A stretch of 35,874 bases of DNA from DATEEW01 sp035273665 (GCA_035273665.1 DATEOW010000132.1:1-35874); one strand, 5' to 3'. Shown: positions 8,107 to 15,017, counted from the stretch's first letter. Notes: generated by a model from the letters alone, not told the origin. A program made the numbers and translations.

Positions 8107-8304
8107 ATGAAAGTGTTCGATCGCCTGAACAACTGGTTTTCCCGCCCTGGTGTGCCTTCGGCCAGCCCGGAGCCGCCGTATACCAACACCGTCCCGCTCG
8201 GGAGCATGGCGAGCGAAATCGAAGCCTTTCATTGGGGCACCCTACTCGATGATATGGACCGGTTCTCAATGAGTTTCGACCAGCACGAAGACCGGATCCT
8301 CTGA
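8107..8304 (+). CDS. Small protein, paralogue B of the 'MKVFDRL' family, 65 aa
   Basis: A 65-residue product, MKVFDRLNNWFSRP, then a Pro-rich linker, then EIEAFHWGTLLDDMDRFSMS and a short polar tail. The ATG at 8107 is chosen because it follows AAGGAGGAG (8095-8103) and because its paralogue at 6716 starts with the same residues; a GTG at 8080 would add nine residues absent from the paralogue. Compared with paralogue A the linker is about three residues longer and the tail about four longer. A strong intrinsic terminator follows seven bases after the stop, so this is probably a monocistronic gene, divergent from the nitronate monooxygenase. Unknown function; no membrane segment, no cysteines. 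Confidence 0.78.
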   Translation: MKVFDRLNNWFSRPGVPSASPEPPYTNTVPLGSMASEIEAFHWGTLLDDMDRFSMSFDQHEDRIL

Positions 8305-8310
8305 ACCGGA

Positions 8311-8347
8311 AAGACAAGGGCCTCCGAAGAGGCCCTTGTCTTTTGTT
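8311..8347 (+). terminator. Strong Rho-independent terminator of the 65-aa small-protein gene
   Basis: AAGACAAGGGCCTC (8311-8324) pairs perfectly with GAGGCCCTTGTCTT (8329-8342) around a CGAA tetraloop, followed by TTGTT. It begins seven bases after the small-protein stop and 50 bp before the convergent hemerythrin gene stop. Confidence 0.85.
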
Positions 8348-8360
8348 ACGCCGAGCAGAC

Positions 8361-8939
8361 TCAATGGCGAACGGTGGAAGCCGTGGAGCCCGATCGTTTG
8401 GGCAGGGTTGCGCCCTTGCCGCCGGTGGGTCCAGTTGCAATCGCCGGATCTGCGGCGATCTCTTCGACTAATTCGATTTGCCGCGCACGCATCTGCGCGC
8501 CCAGCTTGTCCAGGTCGAGGCCTTTCAGATCCCGAATCTTCGGGAACATTTCGTCCTCTTCCTCCTTCACGTGGTGCTCGACGTATTCGTGCACTACCGT
8601 AAAGTTGGCCTTGTACATTTCTTCGTCCAACTGTTCCGTCGCAAGCTTTTCAACCAGTATGTCGATGGTCTCGTGCTCGACTTCCGCTTCGGCGAGTAGT
8701 TTGTTTAGTTCCTCGGTCGCGACGTCATGCACCGCCGGATAAAAGATTTCTTCCTCCAGCTTGCTATGGACCATCAATTCCAGACAGGCGGTCGTAATGA
8801 TGTCCACAATTTCCGGGTCATCGCCCTCTTCCAGTTCCTCGAAGGACTTGAACAGTTCCCGGACCCGTGCATGGTCTTCCATCAGCATTTCAATCGCGTC
8901 CAGCTCTTCTTTCGGCTTGCCAAATAGGCTGAATCCCAT
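8361..8939 (-). CDS. Hemerythrin-domain (HHE) protein
   Basis: 192 residues from the ATG at 8939, which follows AGGAG six bases upstream; a longer frame to 9026 lacks support. The core is a four-helix hemerythrin HHE domain: His23 in MEDHARVRELF, His58 and Glu62 in MVHSKLEEEIF, His89 in VEHETID, and the H-x4-HH-x2-EEE cluster around residues 117-128. These are the expected ligands of a non-haem di-iron centre that binds O2 or handles oxidative or nitrosative stress. Cytoplasmic, strongly acidic, with a disordered Gly/Thr/Ser tail. It is the last of a minus-strand run (DUF2231, DUF1579, GST, hemerythrin); the 93-bp gap before it may hold its own promoter. Confidence 0.85.
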   Translation of the reverse strand: MGFSLFGKPKEELDAIEMLMEDHARVRELFKSFEELEEGDDPEIVDIITTACLELMVHSKLEEEIFYPAVHDVATEELNKLLAEAEVEHETIDILVEKLATEQLDEEMYKANFTVVHEYVEHHVKEEEDEMFPKIRDLKGLDLDKLGAQMRARQIELVEEIAADPAIATGPTGGKGATLPKRSGSTASTVRH

Positions 8940-9032
8940 GATGCGCTCCTGATGTGAGTGTATGCATGGGATTGCAAACAGCGTACCAGCGGCCCCCGTA
9001 CCACACGCCGGTCGCGTTAAACGCACTACTCC

Positions 9033-9638
9033 TTAAGCGGCTTTCTCCGCCTCGCGCGCTTGCTTGACGCTATCGCGTTCACCCACGCGCTCATAAAAAC
9101 TTTGCAGCGAGGGCCATTGCGACATATCGAGGCCAGTTTTGGTCATCCACGTCAACATCACGAAAAGATAAGCGTCGGCCACACTGAAACGATTGCCCAA
9201 GAGGAAAGGTTGATTCGCCAAAGTCTGCTCGATCAGCTTGTAACGCTCGCGCAGCTTTTCCATGGCAGCGGATTTTTCTTTTTCGCTTGCATCCGCCGAA
9301 AAAAAAGGTTTATGGTTTTTGTGTACTTCGGAACCGATAAAGCCTAGCCACTCGAACAAACGATAGCGTTCGGCGGTCCCCCGCTGGGGCGCAAGTCCGC
9401 TCTCCGGTTTCAGATCGGCGATATAAGGCAGAACTGCGGCATTCTCCGTAAGGATCCCGCCGCCATCGAGTGCGAGCGTCGGGACATAGCCTTTCGGATT
9501 GATGGCATAAAAATCTTCGCCTGTGACGGTCTTGTGCGTTTTGAGGTCCACGCGCTCCAGATCGAACTTCGCGCCCACCTCGCGCAAACCGATATGCGAA
9601 GCGAGCGAACATGCGCCGGGACTGAAATAGAGTTTCAT
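9033..9638 (-). CDS. Glutathione S-transferase, beta-class-like
   Basis: 201 residues from ATG 9638, preceded by AGGAG with six-base spacing; an upstream ATG at 9659 is less likely. The N-terminal thioredoxin-fold domain begins MKLYFSPGACSLASHI with Cys10, the mixed-disulfide residue of beta-class bacterial GSTs, and carries the cis-Pro segment GYVPTL and the ENAAVLPYIAD glutathione site. The helical C-terminal domain contains the conserved FSVADAYLFVML. Cytoplasmic enzyme that conjugates glutathione or reduces disulfides on electrophiles. It lies 49 bp downstream of the DUF1579 gene on the same strand, consistent with a shared detoxification or stress transcript. Confidence 0.88.
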   Translation of the reverse strand: MKLYFSPGACSLASHIGLREVGAKFDLERVDLKTHKTVTGEDFYAINPKGYVPTLALDGGGILTENAAVLPYIADLKPESGLAPQRGTAERYRLFEWLGFIGSEVHKNHKPFFSADASEKEKSAAMEKLRERYKLIEQTLANQPFLLGNRFSVADAYLFVMLTWMTKTGLDMSQWPSLQSFYERVGERDSVKQAREAEKAA

Positions 9639-9687
9639 TGCGATCTCCTGGTGATTCAATTTTCAAGCAAGTGAGCGGCCCCAAAAA

Positions 9688-10182
9688 CTAAGACTTGCGT
9701 CTATATGTGGCACTCATGAATTGCTTCCATGTCCCGTCGGTCTGAAGCTGCTCGGAAGTCAGGGTACGCTCGTTCGGGCCGACGAAGGTAATGATGTCGT
9801 GATACTTCGCCATACCGCCCTCACCGGCCATACTTGGCCCTTCTGCGTTGAGTGTAAGCACCTTGCCTGCCGCGTCCAGGTCGCCTTCATACACCCACAG
9901 GTAGTTCATCATCGAACCGAACCAGGTGCCGACAAAGCGTTTCTTCTGTGGGTCGTAGCCTAAAGTCATTTGCATTACGGCCGGCCCCACACCGGGAATC
10001 TCCGTTTGAGTCTCGCCTTGAACCCAGATATCGCCGAGCGCACGGAAACGCTCGACTGCGGCCTTGGCCGGTTCCCCGTTGGGCATGGGTGTATCCATCG
10101 TGCAGATCCATTCACCGACAAGTTGCTTCAACCAGCGATGCTGTTCCAAAAACTCCACCTTCGGCATCTCATGTTCGGCCAT
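9688..10182 (-). CDS. DUF1579 family protein
   Basis: 164 residues from ATG 10182. The ribosome site AAGGAGAG sits just upstream and would be swallowed by the alternative start at 10197, which decides the start. Motifs of the DUF1579 beta-barrel family are visible: HRWLKQLVGEW near the N-terminus, the glycine-rich LGYDPQKKRFVGTWFGSMM, and LTSEQLQTDGTWKQFM near the end. Proteins of this family are small, single-domain and cytoplasmic, of unknown biochemical role, often near other stress or detoxification genes as here. 41 bp separate it from the DUF2231 gene and 49 bp from the GST gene on the same strand. Confidence 0.82.
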   Translation of the reverse strand: MAEHEMPKVEFLEQHRWLKQLVGEWICTMDTPMPNGEPAKAAVERFRALGDIWVQGETQTEIPGVGPAVMQMTLGYDPQKKRFVGTWFGSMMNYLWVYEGDLDAAGKVLTLNAEGPSMAGEGGMAKYHDIITFVGPNERTLTSEQLQTDGTWKQFMSATYRRKS

Positions 10183-10223
10183 GGCACTCTCCTTCATTTC
10201 ATTTCGCGATCCCGTCGCGATGT

Positions 10224-10670
10224 CTAATCGTTATACGGCCGGCCGTCGACCGCAACACCCAGTTCGTAGACAAGCTTGCCGCCCAGCCAACCGGACATCG
10301 CAAGCAACACCACCGCCACCACCGAGAGCAAGAGCGGCGCACCCCCCGAATCGTAGTTTTCGTTCTGGGTACGCAGCCAGAAATTGATGACGTAAAGCGC
10401 CACCACGGTGAGATTGATCGTCATGTGCACAAGCGCCACCTTGCGTCGACGCCCTGCGAGAGAAAGCATATCGATCAACCCAGGCACAGCCGCGAGCAAG
10501 GCACCGAGGATCCCGCCCGCAAGCGTGTAAAGCGCGAGGGTCGGCCACGGACCTTCGGGGCGAGACAGCGCGACCAGGTCGCAGACAAGCGAGAACAGCC
10601 AGAGGCCGATCGGTATCGTGATCAGCATGGGATGGATAGGATGATTTGCAATGCTGGCCGGTGTTTTCAT
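10224..10670 (-). CDS. DUF2231 family membrane protein
   Basis: 148 residues from ATG 10670, which follows GGGAG; the longer frame to 10814 has no ribosome site and runs into a repeat region. The N-terminal NHPIHPMLITIPIGLW motif is diagnostic of DUF2231. Four membrane segments are seen near residues 15-35, 45-65, 80-100 and 110-130. Role unknown; family members are inner-membrane proteins, sometimes linked to haem or redox genes. First gene of the minus-strand run that continues with DUF1579 and GST. Two 13-bp direct repeats and a TATAGG element lie upstream and may control it. Confidence 0.8.
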   Translation of the reverse strand: MKTPASIANHPIHPMLITIPIGLWLFSLVCDLVALSRPEGPWPTLALYTLAGGILGALLAAVPGLIDMLSLAGRRRKVALVHMTINLTVVALYVINFWLRTQNENYDSGGAPLLLSVVAVVLLAMSGWLGGKLVYELGVAVDGRPYND

Positions 10671-10749
10671 TGGGGTCTCCCGAAAAGGTAGGCTTGAATG
10701 CATGCCTCGCGGACGCGTTGCGTGCTGCCTTGAACGGGCAAGAAACCGG

Positions 10750-10808
10750 CCTATATTTTCGCGGAGGGTGTACAGAAGAATCATTCGATCCGATGGAATC
10801 ATTCGATC
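10750..10808 (-). promoter_or_regulatory. Candidate promoter/operator region with two 13-bp direct repeats upstream of the DUF2231 gene
   Basis: GAATCATTCGATC occurs at 10778-10790 and again at 10796-10808, an 18-bp period. Read on the minus strand, a -10-like TATAGG lies at 10755-10750, so the first repeat covers the -35 position. A 13-base palindrome (CAGCCA-A-TGGCTG, 10808-10820) abuts the second copy. This would fit a regulator binding side by side upstream of the DUF2231 gene. The rest of the 277-bp gap (10671-10947) holds no gene I can support. Confidence 0.35.
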
Positions 10809-10947
10809 AGCCAATGGCTGTCGCGTCGCCCCTCGCGGCGATTGCGCACCGCAGCGCGAAAACCTCGCTCAGCTTTGACGTTCAACGAACTGCAGAAGAA
10901 ATACCTTGGGCCGCGCCACCTGACCGCGGCTGATTGCCCTTCGATTC

Positions 10948-11190
10948 TCAATCGATCAGCGGATCGAAACCGGCTTCCATCTGCACGCCTCCTTTTTCCA
11001 TCCGCTGAAGGATGCGCTGGGTGAATCCATCATCCGGCGTACTGTTGCCGCGCAGCACGTCGCCGGTCAAACCATAGAGAGTAAAGCGGTCACGCAGCGC
11101 CGGATCTTGTTCCAGCGCATCGAGCACCTTCTTTGCCTCGCCTTCATCTAGGCTACCGTCGAAGAGTTGCGCAATCTTTTCCGTTGTCAT
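10948..11190 (-). CDS. Short RseA-like anti-sigma factor, N-terminal sigma-binding domain only
   Basis: 80 residues starting MTTEKIAQLFDGSLDE from ATG 11190, which follows GGAGG. The sequence LSALxDGEL-like pattern here (QLFDGSLDEGEAKKVLDALEQDPALRDRFTLY split over helices) followed by LTGDVLRG and a helix FTQRILQRMEK matches the cytoplasmic sigma-binding domain of RseA. Typical RseA proteins are about 170-220 residues with a transmembrane helix and periplasmic domain; this one stops after the first domain and has no membrane segment. It is 2 bp downstream of the ECF sigma gene, as expected for a cognate pair. No rseB or degP-type gene follows. Regulation would therefore have to be cytoplasmic, or the gene is truncated. 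Confidence 0.72.
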   Translation of the reverse strand: MTTEKIAQLFDGSLDEGEAKKVLDALEQDPALRDRFTLYGLTGDVLRGNSTPDDGFTQRILQRMEKGGVQMEAGFDPLID

Positions 11191-11192
11191 GG

Positions 11193-11795
11193 CTACCACC
11201 TCCGCTCACGTTGCGGCCGCAGCACCGGCTCCAACCGCTTAGCGATGAACTCGCGTGCCCTTAGAATCCGCATCTTCACCGTGCTCAGCGAAACGCCGCA
11301 CATGTCGGCGATCTCCGCATGAGATTTGCCTTCCACTTCGAACAACGTTAACGCCGCTGCAAGATCAGGATTGAGGCGCGCCATCGCCTGTTGGACCGCC
11401 TCTGCGATTTGACGCGCCATTAAGCTGCGTTCTGGATTTTCACTGTCTGAAACGCCCGGCTCGAAACTGTATGTGCCTTCGTCTTGCTCTTCATCATCCA
11501 GCGAGACGAAGTTGCCTTGTCGCTTAAGTACCGACATCGCCGCATTGCTCGCGATGCGATAGAGCCAAGTATAAAAAGCGCTATCGCCGCGAAATGAAGC
11601 CAGGCCTCGATAAGCGCGTATGAAAGTGTCTTGCACCACATCTTCCACATCGCCGCTACGCTGAACATAGCGCGCGACATGCCGCGCAATACGGCGCTGA
11701 TACTTGACGACTAAAGCTTCAAAAGCGCGGCGGTCGCCCTGCTGGGCGAGGCGCACCAGCACAAAATCCGGGTCGGCATCCATGTGCGCGAGCAT
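11193..11795 (-). CDS. ECF RNA polymerase sigma factor, RpoE-like
   Basis: About 200 residues from ATG 11795 (an ATG at 11783 is also possible; the frame runs further but would overlap the divergent gene's start). Region 2 is clear: LAQQGDRRAFEALVVKYQ, DVEDVVQDTFIRAYRGL (the -10 recognition helix area), FYTWLYRIASNAAMS. Region 4 carries EVEGKSHAEIADMCGVSLSTVKMRILRAREF, the helix-turn-helix that reads the -35 element. The LKRQG linker is RpoE-like. It would direct RNA polymerase to a stress regulon. The anti-sigma gene follows after 2 bp. The 181-bp gap to the divergent fasciclin gene contains an inverted repeat; no consensus ECF promoter is obvious. Confidence 0.85.
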   Translation of the reverse strand: MLAHMDADPDFVLVRLAQQGDRRAFEALVVKYQRRIARHVARYVQRSGDVEDVVQDTFIRAYRGLASFRGDSAFYTWLYRIASNAAMSVLKRQGNFVSLDDEEQDEGTYSFEPGVSDSENPERSLMARQIAEAVQQAMARLNPDLAAALTLFEVEGKSHAEIADMCGVSLSTVKMRILRAREFIAKRLEPVLRPQRERRW

Positions 11796-11860
11796 AACCC
11801 AAGCCGCCAGGCGTCGACGATCTTCCGGCTCAACCAGTAAGGACTGGCTCGGCGCGGAAA

Positions 11861-11904
11861 AGTCACAAGTATTTTCGCGACGAAATGCAATTAAGTTTGT
11901 GACT
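11861..11904. promoter_or_regulatory. 8-bp inverted repeat in the divergent sigma/fasciclin promoter region
   Basis: AGTCACAA (11861-11868) and TTGTGACT (11897-11904) are perfect inverted copies 36 bp apart start to start, centred in the gap between the sigma-factor gene and the fasciclin gene. The spacing of about 3.5 helical turns is long for a single dimer site, so this may be two half sites or chance. Position suits control of both divergent genes. Confidence 0.35.
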
Positions 11905-11976
11905 CCGCCGTGGCATGCCGAGTCTGAAGGGCTGTGGTGCAAATCCCGCGTCACATTCCAATACAGGAGCTCCAAC

Positions 11977-12444
11977 ATGAAAAAACTTTCAACTGCGCTG
12001 ACTGCCACCGCACTGCTCTTCGCAACGAGCGCAAGCTTTGCAGCAGACATCGTCGAGACCGCGGCATCCGCCGGGCAATTCAACACCCTGGTCAAAGCAG
12101 TTCAAGCCGCCGGCTTGGTCGAAACGCTTAAGGGCAAAGGGCCTTACACCGTCTTTGCCCCGACCGACGCCGCTTTTGCCAAACTTCCGCCCGGTACGCT
12201 CACCGTGTTGCTGAAAGACAAAGAGCAACTCACGCGAGTCCTCACCTATCACGTTGTTTCCGGCAAGGTCATGGCTGCCGATGTGAAACCCGGGGAAGTC
12301 AAGACCGTTGAAGGCCAAAGCCTCGATGTCAGCGTTAAAAACGGCAACGTGATGATCGACGAGGATGCGAAAGTGACCAAAACGGACATCGTCGCCTCGA
12401 ACGGCGTGATCCATGTGATCGACACCGTGCTCATGCCTCACTAA
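11977..12444 (+). CDS. Secreted fasciclin (FAS1) domain protein
   Basis: 155 residues from ATG 11977, preceded by AGGAG (11966-ish, eight-base spacing). A signal peptide (MKKLSTALT... ending SFA, residues 1-22) leads into a single FAS1 domain of the usual ~130 residues. Its two conserved boxes are visible: GPYTVFAPTDAAFAKLPPG with LTYHVVSGKV, and ASNGVIHVIDTVLMP at the end. FAS1 proteins mediate adhesion or matrix contacts at the cell surface or in the periplasm; partner unknown. Divergent from an ECF sigma/anti-sigma pair, which suggests, but does not show, that it belongs to that regulon. A hairpin with GAAA loop follows directly. Confidence 0.9.
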   Translation: MKKLSTALTATALLFATSASFAADIVETAASAGQFNTLVKAVQAAGLVETLKGKGPYTVFAPTDAAFAKLPPGTLTVLLKDKEQLTRVLTYHVVSGKVMAADVKPGEVKTVEGQSLDVSVKNGNVMIDEDAKVTKTDIVASNGVIHVIDTVLMPH

Positions 12445-12450
12445 GTCTGC

Positions 12451-12485
12451 AGCGCCGAATGCCGAAAGGTGTTCGGCGCTTCCTT
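12451..12485 (+). terminator. Hairpin terminator after the fasciclin gene
   Basis: AGCGCCGAA (12451-12459) pairs with TTCGGCGCT (12472-12480); an inner CC/GG closes a GAAA tetraloop. A short TCCTT follows. It lies six bases after the fasciclin stop and just before the convergent gene stop at 12484, so it may serve both. Confidence 0.55.
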
Positions 12486-12957
12486 ACAGAAATCCGATCC
12501 AACGCCCGGCAACCAATACGCTTAGCCACAAGCAAGCGGAGATCAGCGCGAGCACACGAACGCGTGGGTGAACCTTCCCGCCTTGTAAAGCCATGCGAAA
12601 ACTCGCGCCGCGATGCTGGAACACGACGTTCATCAGCGCTAATACCAACAGCGCGACCTTGCATTGAAACGCTGCGTTCTCGACATACTCATCGGGCTTG
12701 ACCGAGAACAGCCACAAGCCCATCAGCAGTGCGAGTAAGAAACCACTGCGCGCAGTCCATAAGAGAAACGGGCCGATCACCGGCAGCGGTGCAGAGCGAA
12801 ACAAGCCGAGAAGGCGTAGATCAAGCGGCAAGATCGAACCGAGCAGCAAGCCGATGCCAAGAATGTGCGCCGCGTTGACGAAAATGTAAGCGGCCCACGA
12901 CTCGCGCAACAGCTCCGCACCGGGCCAGTTGCCGATCGCCAGCACAATGGCTTCCAT
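12484..12957 (-). CDS. Small four-TM membrane protein, DUF6644-like
   Basis: 157 residues with four hydrophobic segments (about 22-42, 58-80, 95-112, 135-155) and the motif NAAHILGIGLLLGSILPLD followed by LRLLG, which I associate with the DUF6644 group of inner-membrane proteins. It starts four bases after the stop of the DUF6152-like gene on the same strand, and the two families are known to me as frequent neighbours, so they probably act together; the function is unknown. No cysteines. Assignment to the named family is tentative; the membrane nature and pairing are directly visible. Confidence 0.7.
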   Translation of the reverse strand: MEAIVLAIGNWPGAELLRESWAAYIFVNAAHILGIGLLLGSILPLDLRLLGLFRSAPLPVIGPFLLWTARSGFLLALLMGLWLFSVKPDEYVENAAFQCKVALLVLALMNVVFQHRGASFRMALQGGKVHPRVRVLALISACLWLSVLVAGRWIGFL

Positions 12958-12961
12958 CGAA

Positions 12962-13375
12962 CTACTTTTTAATGCGCTCCGGATACATATCGTAGTTCTT
13001 AGCGCCGACGGTGATGCGCACCGCCTTCATGTGCGCCTTGCCCTTTTCCTTTGAACGATTGCCCAACACCGTAATGGCAGCGCCGACTTTGGCCGTGTCG
13101 CCTGTGAATCCGGAACGCGCCGTCTGGCCCGGGTTGCCCAAATCAACTTGCCACAACACACCGTCCTCTGCCTTTACACGCAACATCGGATGCGGCGGCG
13201 CCATTGAAATTTCCTGGATCGTTCCCTCGAGCTGCGACTGGTCTTCTTCCGCCCAAGTCCATCCGTGATGCGCGAAGGCTGGAACACTCGCAAGGGCAAT
13301 CGCACATGCGACCAGTAGCAGCGCGGCACGCAGCATCAACGAACGCTCCAACACTTTTGTACGGGTTTGGGGCAT
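12962..13375 (-). CDS. Secreted DUF6152-like protein
   Basis: 137 residues. ATG 13375 follows AAGGAG with seven-base spacing; an inner ATG at 13336 would leave a more compact signal peptide but has a poorly spaced site. The signal peptide ends at AFA and the mature protein opens with HHGWTW, the hallmark of DUF6152, followed by a small beta-rich domain (LEGTIQEISMAPPHPMLRV, then DLGNPGQTARSGF). Probably periplasmic. The tandem His at the mature N-terminus could bind a metal such as copper; that is inference. First gene of a two-gene unit with the four-TM protein at 12484-12957. Confidence 0.75.
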   Translation of the reverse strand: MPQTRTKVLERSLMLRAALLLVACAIALASVPAFAHHGWTWAEEDQSQLEGTIQEISMAPPHPMLRVKAEDGVLWQVDLGNPGQTARSGFTGDTAKVGAAITVLGNRSKEKGKAHMKAVRITVGAKNYDMYPERIKK

Positions 13376-13593
13376 GAGCTGCTCCTTCGAAGATATTGCG
13401 AAGAAACGATGTTGACAGGTTTAGGCGACCGCACCAAGCCGTCGCCGCATTGCAACAAGACGGCGTTCCCTTTGCGGAAGTCTCACCAGCGCCCCCACAA
13501 AAAGAGCGTAAAGTTCGCCCCTCAGTCGACGTCAGATCGGCCGCTCGGACATAAACAACAACATCAACCGCAGCATTCAAAGAGGGAATCATC

Positions 13594-14997
13594 ATGACTA
13601 AAAGAAACAAGGGACTCCTGGCCGACGCGGGCGTGACGCTCATCGGCACACCGGACAACGACACGCTCGTTGGCACCGCAGGCGACGATCGCATTGAAGG
13701 CCGCCGCGGCCACGATCACATCGAAGGACTGGGCGGCAACGATCTGCTGCTGGGCGGCGCGCATTACGATGTGCTCATGGGCGGCAACGGCAAGGATACG
13801 CTCGAGGGCGGCGGCTATAGCGACGAGCTCGACGGCGGCGCAGGCGCCGATGTCATGCGTGGCGGCGACGGCAGCGATCACTACTACGTCGACCACATCA
13901 ACGACCAATGCATTGAAGGCGCTGGCGACGACGGCTCGGACACGATCATCACCAGCGTGACGGTCACCATGGGTGCGGGCATCGAGAACCTGTACATGGA
14001 TCCCCCCGACGGCGATGCCGACATCGATGTGTTTGGTAACAATCTTGCCAACGACATCTATGGCAACAACGGCAGCAACCATATTGTCGGCGGTGGCGGG
14101 GACGACCACATCCAGGGCAACAACAGCGACGGCCCGGGCGGTAACGATCTCATTGAAGGCGGCACCGGTAATGATGAGATGAATACTGCGCACGGCGGCA
14201 ACTCGACCGTCATCGGGGGCAAAGGCAACGATCACTACATCGTCGGTGCCAACGACATCGTCATTGAGCAAGCCGGCGAAGGCACCGATTACCTGGAGGT
14301 TTACAACTTCGACAGATCGGTCTATGAGCTTGTAGCCCACGTCGAAGAGACATCGGTGAACGCCGTTGAAGGCCAAGCGGTGCAGATCACGGGCACCAAC
14401 GACGGCGATATCGTTGTCTTGAATACAGAGGGTGCGGTGGGAAGCGCTCTCTACGGCCTCGACGGCGACGATAGCCTCCACATCAACCCCAACGGCTATA
14501 ACTACAACGGCGACGGGAACAGCATTGTCGACGGCGGCGACGGCAACGACACGCTGAGCATCTGGAACGGCGGCACGATCTATGGCGGCAACGGCAACGA
14601 CGAGATCTGGGGCTATGCGTTCTCGGAAGAAATGCACGGCGGTAACGGCAACGACAAATTCAGCCTGTATGGCACGGACCTGGTGTACGGCGATGCAGGG
14701 AGCGATACATTCCAGATCGACAGCGTCGACGGAGGCTTCGCCACGCTGGCCGATTTCAACGCCAATCAGGATTCCATTGGCTTTATTTGGATGTCCGATG
14801 GCGTCGCCGCCGAGAACTTCGTATCCGGATCAAGCGCGGTCGCACTCGAAGCGGACGACCACATCATTTTCGATACCGACACCGGGGCGCTCTATTACGA
14901 CTCCGACGGTGCAGGTGGCTGGGACGCGTGGCAAATTGCGAGCGTCAACATCACGGCCGGCACGCTCGATTACACCGACTTCGTCGAGTGGGGTTGA
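13594..14997 (+). CDS. RTX calcium-binding repeat protein (hemolysin-type)
   Basis: 467 residues, very acidic, with more than a dozen glycine/aspartate-rich nonapeptides of the GGxGxDxUx type, in blocks near residues 18-100, 150-220 and 280-370 (for example GTAGDDRIEG, GGDGNDTLS, GGNGNDEIWG). These bind Ca2+ and fold into a beta-roll outside the cell after type I secretion. No N-terminal signal peptide is present, as expected. The C-terminal domain (about 375-467) resembles the unfolded secretion-signal region with FDTDTGALYYDSDGAG, common at the ends of RTX proteins. No catalytic domain (protease, lipase) is seen and no ABC/MFP secretion genes are in the window. RBS AGAGG upstream of ATG 13594. 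A strong terminator follows. Confidence 0.88.
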   Translation: MTKRNKGLLADAGVTLIGTPDNDTLVGTAGDDRIEGRRGHDHIEGLGGNDLLLGGAHYDVLMGGNGKDTLEGGGYSDELDGGAGADVMRGGDGSDHYYVDHINDQCIEGAGDDGSDTIITSVTVTMGAGIENLYMDPPDGDADIDVFGNNLANDIYGNNGSNHIVGGGGDDHIQGNNSDGPGGNDLIEGGTGNDEMNTAHGGNSTVIGGKGNDHYIVGANDIVIEQAGEGTDYLEVYNFDRSVYELVAHVEETSVNAVEGQAVQITGTNDGDIVVLNTEGAVGSALYGLDGDDSLHINPNGYNYNGDGNSIVDGGDGNDTLSIWNGGTIYGGNGNDEIWGYAFSEEMHGGNGNDKFSLYGTDLVYGDAGSDTFQIDSVDGGFATLADFNANQDSIGFIWMSDGVAAENFVSGSSAVALEADDHIIFDTDTGALYYDSDGAGGWDAWQIASVNITAGTLDYTDFVEWG

Positions 14998-15017
14998 GAT
15001 TCGCTGAACGGTCAATT

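Noticed and set aside
8940..9026. Upstream extension of the hemerythrin gene to an ATG at 9026
   Set aside because: The extra 29 residues do not resemble the family and the ATG at 8939 has a properly spaced AGGAG.
13412..13440. TTGACA at 13412-13417 as promoter of the RTX gene
   Set aside because: No -10 element at the right distance (CAAGCC).
13564..14637. 357-aa minus-strand frame opposite the RTX gene
   Set aside because: A shadow of the GGxGxDx repeats: it is almost only Val, Ala, Ile and Asp, with no start signal.
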